64,000 bases of DNA from Nostoc parmelioides FACHB-3921 (lineage in GTDB: Bacteria; Cyanobacteriota; Cyanobacteriia; Cyanobacteriales; Nostocaceae). The notes beneath the pieces were generated by a model. It made no database searches and was not told the DNA's origin. It worked only from the letters and a program-made list of their open reading frames with translations. Location: positions 62,001 to 126,000 of the forward strand of contig NZ_JACJQL010000017.1 in assembly GCF_014696625.1 (NCBI RefSeq), in the 5' to 3' direction. Made by a program: the position numbers and the translations under genes. Below are positions 16,948 to 24,250 of this stretch, piece after piece (position 1 is the first letter of the stretch; each line of letters opens with the position of its first letter).

Positions 16948-18171
16948 ATGAAGCTTACTCAAAAAAGTTACCGTGCCTCTCAACTTTTGTTAGTAGGTGT
17001 ATCCGGCTTTGCATTGAACTTATGTCTAACTTCAGGTGCAGCACAAGCTCAGGTAACACGGGCTAAAGCATGGGTATGGGCAGACCGTCCTACTACTACC
17101 ACTACATATACACCTGCTTTAGCCTATCAATATAACTCCACAGGTGCGACCAACCAAGCTACTCGTCTTGGAGTTGGTCAGTACAGAATAAATTTTCCTG
17201 GTTTGGCAACCACTGGTGGTACTGTCCATGTATCTAGCTATGGTGGCAACCACCACTGCAAGGTTGTCAACTGGGGTTCAAGTGGGACTGCCCAACAGGT
17301 CAGGGTCAACTGTTTTACCCCAAATGGGGCTGCTGTGGATGGTCGGTTTAATGTCCTTTTCTACAAAGAAGCCTCCCCTAGTCCAAACCGAACGGCTGCG
17401 TACCTTTGGGCTAACCAACCTACAACCGCATCTTACACACCTAATACTATTTACCAGTGGAATTCTAAGGGAGCAACAAACACAGTCAATCGTTTGGGTG
17501 TAGGTAGATACCGAGCTATTTTGCCCAGTTTGAATGTTGTGGGTGGAACCGTATTAGTAACTGCTTATGGCTCTGGTTCAGAAAGTTGTAAAGTTGTTGG
17601 TTGGTCTTCCTCCGGTAGCAATACGTCAGTCAATGTGAACTGCTTTAATAGCAGTGGCAGCCCTGTAGATACAACATACAATTTGAGTTACATGACAGAT
17701 GTTGTAGTAGGTCTGGAAGTTTCACTAGGCCCACATTATGGTGGTTACATCTGGGCGAATAATGCCACTGCAAGTTCTTATACTCCTCTCATCACTTATC
17801 GATTTAATAATACTGGTGGAGGTCACAGTATTACTCGTACCGCAGCTGGTACATATACAGTCAGATTTGCATATCTCAAACCATCTAACCGTACTATTGC
17901 TCAAGTCACTGCCTATGGCACTACAGGCGAATACTGCACAGTGAACTCTTGGGATAGTGATGGTGGCAGTGGTACTCGTGTTTATATTAAATGTTTCAAT
18001 AATTCTGGAAGTCCTGTAGATCAACTATTCACATTGACCTATTTAACTGACCAGCGAGTTGGAACAACAATAGTACGTATCTCAGAACCAACTGCGATCG
18101 CAGGTCTATTATTGTTTGGTATGGGCTTGTTATGGCGAAGAAAAAAAAGGATATTGCTGAATCAAGGTTGA
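16948..18171 (+). CDS. Three-repeat secreted protein with PEP-CTERM-like sorting signal
   Basis: A signal peptide (residues 1-34, ending AAQAQ) leads to three homologous units of about 105 residues. Each starts A/GY-x-WANxPTTxSYTP and includes a G-x-YRxxFxxL strand, a C-x-VxxW pair and VNCFxxxGxPVD. Each unit keeps two cysteines about 15 residues apart, likely disulfide-bonded. The C-terminus reads SEPTAIAGLLLFGMGLLWRRKK, which is the EP motif, hydrophobic helix and basic tail of PEP-CTERM substrates of exosortase. The protein is Thr/Ser/Asn rich and probably a surface or sheath component. No exosortase gene is in the window. It follows the secreted protease on the same strand. Confidence 0.75.
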   Translation: MKLTQKSYRASQLLLVGVSGFALNLCLTSGAAQAQVTRAKAWVWADRPTTTTTYTPALAYQYNSTGATNQATRLGVGQYRINFPGLATTGGTVHVSSYGGNHHCKVVNWGSSGTAQQVRVNCFTPNGAAVDGRFNVLFYKEASPSPNRTAAYLWANQPTTASYTPNTIYQWNSKGATNTVNRLGVGRYRAILPSLNVVGGTVLVTAYGSGSESCKVVGWSSSGSNTSVNVNCFNSSGSPVDTTYNLSYMTDVVVGLEVSLGPHYGGYIWANNATASSYTPLITYRFNNTGGGHSITRTAAGTYTVRFAYLKPSNRTIAQVTAYGTTGEYCTVNSWDSDGGSGTRVYIKCFNNSGSPVDQLFTLTYLTDQRVGTTIVRISEPTAIAGLLLFGMGLLWRRKKRILLNQG

Positions 18172-18263
18172 CTCTCCCCTGCGTAAATGCTGTGGGATTC
18201 TAAGAAGTTGTTCCGAGTGAGGACGGCACTTGCTACCCTACGAGAATGCTCCGCGAACAAGTC

Positions 18264-18275
18264 GGCAGATCTGCC
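18264..18275. repeat. 12-bp palindrome GGCAGATCTGCC
   Basis: Perfect palindrome in the convergent 160-bp gap between the PEP-CTERM-like gene and the M16 gene, within a longer extragenic repeat-like stretch. Confidence 0.4.
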
Positions 18276-18331
18276 CAACGCAGTGCCTCCTAAAGCCGTC
18301 GCTTTCCACTTCTTTGTCAATATCTACTTAC

Positions 18332-19615
18332 TTAATTAATTGCTCGATTAATTGCCTCTTCTTGCCCGACTAAAGACACATAGGGTTGCTGTAAATACTG
18401 CTGCGCCGATGTTAAAGCGTCTTGAGCAGTCACAGCAGCAATCAGTTCTTGAAATTCTCTGTCAAAGTCAATTCCTAAACCCAAAATTTCATACCAACCG
18501 TAGATTTGAGCAATCTGTCCGTTAGTTTGTTTACCTAAGGCATATTGTCCCAATATCTTGTTTTTAGCAGCCTGTAAACTGGTTGTAGATACTTCTTCGC
18601 TACAGAGTAGCTCTACTTCTGTCCGCAATCCTTCTAAGGCGATGCTGGTATTTTCTGGCGCTGTACCCATGTAGACTACAAATGATGCTGGATAAAGCCT
18701 TGTGGGGTAGAATGCCGAGACTTCATAGGCTAACCCCCGCTTTTCTCGCAATTCTACAAACAAGCGGCTAGAAAGACCATTACCTAAATAAGTAGAAAGT
18801 AATTTGAGGGAGGCATAATCAGGAGAACTTACTGATGGGCCTAAATAACCCAACATGACGATAGATTGCTGGGTTTGTACAGGCTTTAAGCGGTGCTGGG
18901 GGTTGGCTGAAATTTCTGGTAAGTTAACTACTGTTGGGGCTACGCTTGGTGCTTGCCAATCTCCAAATATTTGTTCTACTAAAGCTACCACTTCTTGTAG
19001 GGTGATGCGACCAGCAACACTGATGACTAAGTTATCTGGACGGAAATAAGTTTGGTGATATTCTACTAAATCTGTTCTGGTGATGCTGTTGAGGGTGGTT
19101 TCATCTCCTAGCACTGACATAGCATAGGGATGATTTTGATACATTACCTGCCGCATTTGCTCGAAGGCCAGGGTGAAGGGTTGCTCTTTTTGGGAGCGAA
19201 TATCTTGGAGTGCTAAACGTCGTTCTAGTTCAATTTGAGTTTCGGGGAATGTAGGCGATCGCAATATCCGCCCTGCCAATGCTAAAATTTCGGGAAAATC
19301 TGATGTTACTGTCTTCAACGACACGAGAAAGTAATCAGTAGAAGTATCTGCACTCAAACTTGCGCCCACAGATTCTACTTGTTCGGCTATTTCCAAACTG
19401 GAAAGTCCCTCACATCCCTTAGTCATCACAGCAGCCAGCAAATGAGCTAACCCCGCCTGTTCTCGCTTTTCGTAGCAACTACCAGCACGGATAAAAATTC
19501 GCCCAGCAATAATATCTGCGGCTGGATTTTCTGCTACCAGCAAGACAATGCCATTGTCCAGTACGGTGCGATGAATAGGAGATTGAGCGAGGGATGGTTT
19601 CACAGTTTGGGTCAT
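18332..19615 (-). CDS. M16 peptidase family protein, zinc site lost (probable non-catalytic partner)
   Basis: The fold is that of pitrilysin/processing-peptidase M16B proteins, 427 aa with two half-domains. At the place of the HxxEH zinc motif it reads H58-LL-A61-A62, so the catalytic Glu and second His ligand are gone. The C-terminal half keeps LREKRGLAYEV, the Arg/Tyr pair that stabilises the transition state in trans. This is what is known for the beta-type partner in M16B heterodimers. It lies 87 bp downstream of the HxxEH-containing M16 gene on the same strand, with an STRR array between them. Confidence 0.88.
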   Translation of the reverse strand: MTQTVKPSLAQSPIHRTVLDNGIVLLVAENPAADIIAGRIFIRAGSCYEKREQAGLAHLLAAVMTKGCEGLSSLEIAEQVESVGASLSADTSTDYFLVSLKTVTSDFPEILALAGRILRSPTFPETQIELERRLALQDIRSQKEQPFTLAFEQMRQVMYQNHPYAMSVLGDETTLNSITRTDLVEYHQTYFRPDNLVISVAGRITLQEVVALVEQIFGDWQAPSVAPTVVNLPEISANPQHRLKPVQTQQSIVMLGYLGPSVSSPDYASLKLLSTYLGNGLSSRLFVELREKRGLAYEVSAFYPTRLYPASFVVYMGTAPENTSIALEGLRTEVELLCSEEVSTTSLQAAKNKILGQYALGKQTNGQIAQIYGWYEILGLGIDFDREFQELIAAVTAQDALTSAQQYLQQPYVSLVGQEEAINRAIN

Positions 19616-19620
19616 TTGTT

Positions 19621-19705
19621 ATTAGTCAATAGTCAATAGTCAATAGTCAATAGTCAATAGTCATTGGTTTCTTACTGTGGACTCTGGACTGTGGACTTTC
19701 GACTA
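19621..19705. repeat. STRR array between the two M16 genes
   Basis: Six consecutive AGTCAAT units, then GGACTCT / GGACTGT / GGACTTT units, fill the whole spacer and reach the stop codon of the upstream M16 gene. Confidence 0.92.
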
Positions 19706-20971
19706 CAGAGGTTTAAGGATGGTAACAGCGTAATTCTGGGGAGAAAGATGCTGTTTAGCTAATTGTTGCAGTTCTTGGGTATCAAATGATTGAATTTGGT
19801 GTGGATATATGACTGCTAATTCTGCTTGAGCGATGGTGTTGTAATATCCATAAAGCCCTGTTAGCTGGTTGGGGGTTTCTGTAGAGAAGGCGTACTCGTT
19901 GCATAAAAGTCTGCGGGTACGGGCTATTTCTTGTTCGCTAACACCACTGGTTTGGATATTATCTAAATGACTCAGAATTAAATCCTCAACTTGTTCTAGG
20001 TTTTCCGGTTCCAACCAAGCAGTAACTGTAAATAAGCTCGATTCACATTGCAGAGAAAAATTACTACAAATTCCTTGGACTAATTGTAGTTCTTCTCGCA
20101 AATCTCTGACTAGGCGAGAAGTCCGTCCTTCTGCTAATACCACTGACAACAAATCTAAACCGTAGGCTGTGCGGAGTTGTTCTACTCCTGGTACAACCCA
20201 GGCCATCAACAATCGGGCTTGCTCTATGCGTGGTAGACTCAATTCTTGACGTTGAATTCCCCTAATTATTGGCTTGGGTGTTGGGTTGATTTTTGGACAT
20301 TCAACAGGCTCAGAAAAATTGTCAAATGAACGGTTTACCAGATCCCAGGCTGCTTGTTGGGCAATACCTCCAGCAATCACTACTGTCATATTTTCTGGTT
20401 GGTAGTGAGCGCGATGAAAACGGCGCATCGCTTCTGGTGATTGCTGCATCAGTTCTTCCTCTGTACCCAGAACTGAACGCCCATAAGGATGGTCTTGGTA
20501 GATGCTTTGCGACAGACATTGAAATCCTACCCAGTCAGGATCATCATAGCAGGCACGAATTTCTTCTAATACTACATCTCGTTCTCGGCTAAACTCATCA
20601 TCTGGGATTGCCGCATTCAATAGTAAATCTGCTAAGTAAGGTAGGGTATCTCCCAAGTAAGGCGCGGCTGTAGTCAAGGAATAATTAGCGTAATCGTAGC
20701 TGGTAGCTGCATTACTGACTCCACCCCTGTTCTCAATTTGATGGTCGAAGGTTCCTGGGGGTAAAGTTGCTGTACCTTTAAAAATCATGTGTTCTAAAAA
20801 ATGTGCCATCCCAAACCAAGGTTCTGGCTCACGAATCGCTCCAGCTCTCACCCAAACATCAGCCACAACTACAGGCGTGGTGGGAATTTCTTGATGAATA
20901 AATGTCAAACCATTGTCTAATCGAAACACTGAGGCTGGAAACACAGGATTGGCAAGTTGTTGTTTTGACAA
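19703..20971 (-). CDS. M16 family zinc metallopeptidase, catalytic partner
   Basis: The N-terminal half carries HFLEH at residues 57-61 (His57, Glu60, His61), the inverted zinc motif of M16 peptidases, followed by MIFKGT and later VVLEEIR with the third ligand region. Length 422 aa. In the C-terminal half the usual LREKRGLAY pattern is replaced by LREELQLVQG, so the Tyr that assists catalysis is missing. It is thus complementary to the next gene downstream, which has the opposite loss. Probably an obligate heterodimer degrading peptides; no signal peptide is evident. Confidence 0.9.
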   Translation of the reverse strand: MSKQQLANPVFPASVFRLDNGLTFIHQEIPTTPVVVADVWVRAGAIREPEPWFGMAHFLEHMIFKGTATLPPGTFDHQIENRGGVSNAATSYDYANYSLTTAAPYLGDTLPYLADLLLNAAIPDDEFSRERDVVLEEIRACYDDPDWVGFQCLSQSIYQDHPYGRSVLGTEEELMQQSPEAMRRFHRAHYQPENMTVVIAGGIAQQAAWDLVNRSFDNFSEPVECPKINPTPKPIIRGIQRQELSLPRIEQARLLMAWVVPGVEQLRTAYGLDLLSVVLAEGRTSRLVRDLREELQLVQGICSNFSLQCESSLFTVTAWLEPENLEQVEDLILSHLDNIQTSGVSEQEIARTRRLLCNEYAFSTETPNQLTGLYGYYNTIAQAELAVIYPHQIQSFDTQELQQLAKQHLSPQNYAVTILKPL

Positions 20972-21221
20972 GGTTTTGTATCTTTAACCACAATTTAACT
21001 TTGATGTTTGTGATCTTAACTCTGAACGATCGCCAAATTCGCATCAAGTTATACAGAATGCTATATTCATCAGCAGGTGAAAGTAGCCCCTAACGCTCTA
21101 AATATTGGTTGAATTTATTGCTTCTGTGTTGACAAGCTTTAAATTCTGCCATCAAGAAGATTATTTATTTTTACTTAAAAATTACTTATATTGCTTATAA
21201 GTTTTACTAATAAATAGTTAA

Positions 21222-21253
21222 AGCTCCCAAAGTTTAGTTAAAACTCTGGGAGC
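21222..21253 (-). terminator. Hairpin downstream of 6S RNA
   Basis: Arms AGCTCCCA and TGGGAGCT enclose an inner stem AGTTT/AAACT, read downstream of the 6S RNA on the minus strand. The T-run after it is interrupted (CTTTAACTATTTATT). It may act for the purK-ssaA transcript. Confidence 0.55.
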
Positions 21254-21263
21254 TAAAAATTTT

Positions 21264-21447
21264 GAGTTCACCGCAACGCCGTTTTACCTAAGTTTATGAC
21301 CTGGTTAAACCAGGTGGGTACCGATTTTCCTCGTTTAAAGTTTCCGGGTACACGCCCGGTATACTGCCACGAGAGACGTTTGGTTCCCTTTTTCTTAAAG
21401 ACATAGATCAAAAAACTTGATGGCAGTCACCAACGTCGCAGTGCAAC
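21264..21447 (-). ncRNA. ssaA: 6S RNA (6Sa)
   Basis: About 184 nt on the minus strand, just downstream of purK, the known neighbour of the 6Sa RNA gene in cyanobacteria. The ends pair to form a closing stem (5' GAGTTGCACTGCGACG with 3' CGTTGCGGTGAACTC, with G-U pairs and a small bulge). Inner stems include ACTGCCA / TGGCAGT, ACCGGGCGTGTACCCGG and the hairpin CACCTGGTTTAACCAGGT. This gives the long bulged rod typical of 6S RNA, which traps RNA polymerase by mimicking an open promoter. A perfect TATAAT (21454-21459) sits seven bases before the proposed 5' end. The identification rests on structure, size and neighbourhood; no alignment was possible. Confidence 0.75.
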
Positions 21448-21453
21448 TCACTC

Positions 21454-21459
21454 ATTATA
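21454..21459 (-). promoter_or_regulatory. TATAAT -10 box of 6S RNA
   Basis: A consensus sigma-70-type -10 element on the minus strand places the transcription start near 21447, matching the start of the closing stem. No good -35 TTGACA is seen at 17 bp spacing. Confidence 0.6.
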
Positions 21460-21515
21460 GCTTTCAAAAACAGGTTCTACCAATTCAAAATGCAAAAATT
21501 TCTCTCTCTGCTTTC

Positions 21516-22664
21516 CTAAGTGGGATACCAGATGGATTCTATGGTTTGAGCAATCTCTTGGGCTGTGTTTTGGTTATGATTATTTAACAAAACTGTGACG
21601 TGTCCGAGTTTGCGCCCTGGGCGAGATTCTGTTTTGCCGTACCAATGAACGTGAGCTTGGGGGATGGCCGCTAGTTGTTGGCGCTGGGTTTGGTAATCAC
21701 TTTGGGAGTTTTCATAGCCTAACAGGTTGACCATGACTGCACCAGCACATTGCAATGCAGGGTTTCCTAACGGTAGTCCACAAACGGCTCTCAGGTGTTG
21801 CTCAAATTGGGATGTTATGCACGCATCTAGAGAAAAATGACCAGAGTTGTGAGTACGGGGGGCGATTTCATTGACTAAGACTCGACCATCGGCGGTGAGA
21901 AATAACTCGATCCCAAACACACCAACCACTTCCAGACTATTTAATAGTGTAAAGGCGATCGCTTCTGCTACTGCGGCTTGATCAGGTGTAATCTCGGCCG
22001 GTGCTATGACTCGCCTACATACTTGCTGTTCTTGCTGTGTTTCTACCACAGGATAGATGACAATTTCTCCATCTAAAGAACGGGCGGCAATTACAGCTAG
22101 TTCCCGTTCAAAGGGAATAAATTCTTCTATTAAATATGTAGTGTTTGTCTTGTTATTTAAATCTATTTTCTCTTCTAACGTCGATAAATCACGAATGATA
22201 AAAGTACCTTGTCCGTCATAACCGTGGCGGCGAGATTTCAACACTAAGGGAAAACCCAAATCATCTATTTTGGATATCAGATTTTCTTGGTTTTCTAGCG
22301 CATAAAATTGCGGCACAGGTAAACCTAAATCTTTTAAATAACAACGTTGATGATATTTATCTAATAGAGGTGATAAAGCCTCTAACTTTGGACGGAAACA
22401 AACACCTTGATTTGCTAACAGCGATAAAGCCTCTAAATTGACAAATTCGTTTTCAAATGTAATAACATCACTCTTCTGAGCTAAAATTTCTGTGGCATGA
22501 GCATCATCAATATGTGCCAAAACAATATCCTGAGCAATAGATACGGCAGGATCATTACTACTAGGAGTCTGCACTATCAATTCAACCCCTAATTTATTCG
22601 CTGCACCTCCCATCATCCAGGCCAGCTGTCCGCCACCAATTACACCTACACGCTTCATCGACAT
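21516..22664 (-). CDS. purK: N5-carboxyaminoimidazole ribonucleotide synthase
   Basis: PurK uses ATP and bicarbonate to carboxylate AIR to N5-CAIR in purine synthesis. The 382-residue ATP-grasp protein starts with VGVIGGGQLAWMM. It includes LKSRRHGYDGQGT for the ATP grasp loop, EEFIPFERELAVIAAR, GVFGIELFLTADGRVLVNEIAPRTHNSGH and the C-terminal GRKLGHVTV. Two starts are possible, 22664 or 22658; either overlaps the end of the upstream pentapeptide gene, so the two are translationally coupled. The 6S RNA gene follows on the same strand. Confidence 0.95.
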   Translation of the reverse strand: MSMKRVGVIGGGQLAWMMGGAANKLGVELIVQTPSSNDPAVSIAQDIVLAHIDDAHATEILAQKSDVITFENEFVNLEALSLLANQGVCFRPKLEALSPLLDKYHQRCYLKDLGLPVPQFYALENQENLISKIDDLGFPLVLKSRRHGYDGQGTFIIRDLSTLEEKIDLNNKTNTTYLIEEFIPFERELAVIAARSLDGEIVIYPVVETQQEQQVCRRVIAPAEITPDQAAVAEAIAFTLLNSLEVVGVFGIELFLTADGRVLVNEIAPRTHNSGHFSLDACITSQFEQHLRAVCGLPLGNPALQCAGAVMVNLLGYENSQSDYQTQRQQLAAIPQAHVHWYGKTESRPGRKLGHVTVLLNNHNQNTAQEIAQTIESIWYPT

Positions 22665-23203
22665 CCCAAAGAATCACGAGTTTTTACACCAGTTTTTGTA
22701 TTTACTCCGCTAGCTTTGGTACAAAGTTCTTTAATTTGTGCTTTATCCAAAATTGCATCCGTAAAATCTGCGCCTTGTATGTTCACGTTAGTGAATATGG
22801 CACGGAGTAAAAGAGCTTCTTTAAGAACGACATCACTTAAATTAGCCCCTGTTAAGTTTACCTGATCAACCATCGCATTCGTTAAATCTGCTCCCTGGAG
22901 ATTTGCTTGTGTCATCACAGAAGCACTTAAGACTGCACCACGTAAGTCAGCACCAACAAAGTTAGCTAGTTCAAGATTGGCGTTGGAAAACTCAGCAGCT
23001 TGCAAACTTTCACCAGCAAAGTTGTGCCTAGATAACTCGGCATTACTAAATGATAGGGGATGAGTCCAGTCGGCTAGAGCTGGATGGGGGAAGCAAAGTA
23101 CAACTATCCCCAAAATTAAAGTTATTGCTTGCCAGTAAAACTTCTGGATGATTGCATTTACAACTAAAGCATTTTTTATCACCACTTGCCGTTCTTCCCC
23201 CAT
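22655..23203 (-). CDS. Secreted / thylakoid-lumen pentapeptide-repeat protein
   Basis: A signal-like hydrophobic segment (about residues 25-45, ending HPALA) is followed by A(D/N)Lxx pentapeptides, including FSNANLELANFVGADLRGAVL, ANLQGADLTNAMVDQVNLTGANL and ADFTDAILDKAQ. These predict a right-handed beta helix. The C-terminal cysteine pair (Cys in IKELCTKASG and at the very end, GCR) matches lumenal pentapeptide proteins of cyanobacteria and plastids. Length 182 aa. It overlaps purK by 4-10 bp. The function of this family is not known. Confidence 0.82.
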   Translation of the reverse strand: MGEERQVVIKNALVVNAIIQKFYWQAITLILGIVVLCFPHPALADWTHPLSFSNAELSRHNFAGESLQAAEFSNANLELANFVGADLRGAVLSASVMTQANLQGADLTNAMVDQVNLTGANLSDVVLKEALLLRAIFTNVNIQGADFTDAILDKAQIKELCTKASGVNTKTGVKTRDSLGCR

Positions 23204-23794
23204 TTTCTAGCTGTTTTGAATCACCTGCTGCTTAATATTTTGTCACAAAAGACTGATTTTAGCTGCCTATATCCAGAAATTTATGACTAAATGCTGACAG
23301 CTAGTTAACCAGATATAACCTGAGGTACTAGCTAAATTAAGACTTGAAGACGAAGATATAAAATATTGAGTCAATGCTCAAATCATCAATGTTTTGTTGA
23401 TTTACAATTCTTGATTTTTGAAAGCGATTTTTGCGATATAAATATTTTTATTAGTGATTAGGCAATGAGTTCCGACAGACCAGAGTTCATTGCTTACAGT
23501 AGGGAGGAGTATGATCGCTATTCAATTTACATTTGTTTACTTTGTTTTTTTGTAGGTAAAGTTTATTGTCTTTTATGTTTACCAGGAAAAATTGACTGTT
23601 AGTCTGTTAAGTAAGGTGAGCTTTAGGCAATGAAATGAGGATGAATACTATATATATGTTTCTGATGCTTAATCAGCTCCTACAAGTACTCTTAATCGTA
23701 ATTACTTAATGAACTGTTAGCTAGCTATATATTCTCTCAAACTTTATTTTTACCACGTCAACAAATTCAACAAGCCGAATAAGTAACAGCAATT
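23204..23794. other. Intergenic, AT-rich
   Basis: 591 bp without a supported gene. An imperfect inverted repeat (AGGCAATGAG ... TTCATTGCTTA, about 23460-23501) is the only structure seen. The 3' part should hold the promoter of the small gene at 23795. Confidence 0.4.
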
Positions 23795-24115
23795 ATGACA
23801 CACTACTCTATTGAATGGATCGAAGCATGGTGCGAAGAAAACGGCTGGACAGAATTATTTGAAGAAAGGAGAAACCACTATTGGGCTTTTCCTCCTGGTT
23901 GCGTCATGCCCGAACCTATTCCTAATCATGTCCTTAGAGGGATTAAAGCCGAAAAAGGATTAACATTTGATGAAAGGTTATGGTCTATATCAGCAGTAGT
24001 TAGCACAGTTTTAGCCGTCGTTTCAACCTTTGTACTCCGGTGTCCTATGCCATTGGTATTTGCTTTTGCTGTCAATGCGGTTACAGTAGCCCAACTGGAA
24101 CCAGAAGAAGTTTAA
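23795..24115 (+). CDS. Unknown small protein with C-terminal membrane helix
   Basis: The 106-residue product is not recognised. The N-terminal half is polar and Trp/Glu rich (SIEWIEAWCEENGWTELFEE, HYWAFPPGCVMPEPIP). The C-terminal half has one or two hydrophobic segments (about residues 64-82 and 86-100). Codon use and the ATG look genuine. It may be a heterocyst-forming cyanobacterial hypothetical. It stands alone, 135 bp before the convergent kinase gene. Confidence 0.6.
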   Translation: MTHYSIEWIEAWCEENGWTELFEERRNHYWAFPPGCVMPEPIPNHVLRGIKAEKGLTFDERLWSISAVVSTVLAVVSTFVLRCPMPLVFAFAVNAVTVAQLEPEEV

Positions 24116-24250
24116 GTTATCAAATTTGAACGTGAATTGATTTATTACTGCTCTGGTAATTTCTTCATCCAAGGGCAGTTTTTAAAATTTAAAGACTGTA
24201 GCATTAACCGTACTCATAATAATGAATCAATTATCGCTAGAGAGAAAGTT

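Noticed and set aside
19621..19664. CRISPR-like array
   Set aside because: The repeated unit is 7 bp with no unique spacers; it is an STRR, not CRISPR. No cas genes are in the window.
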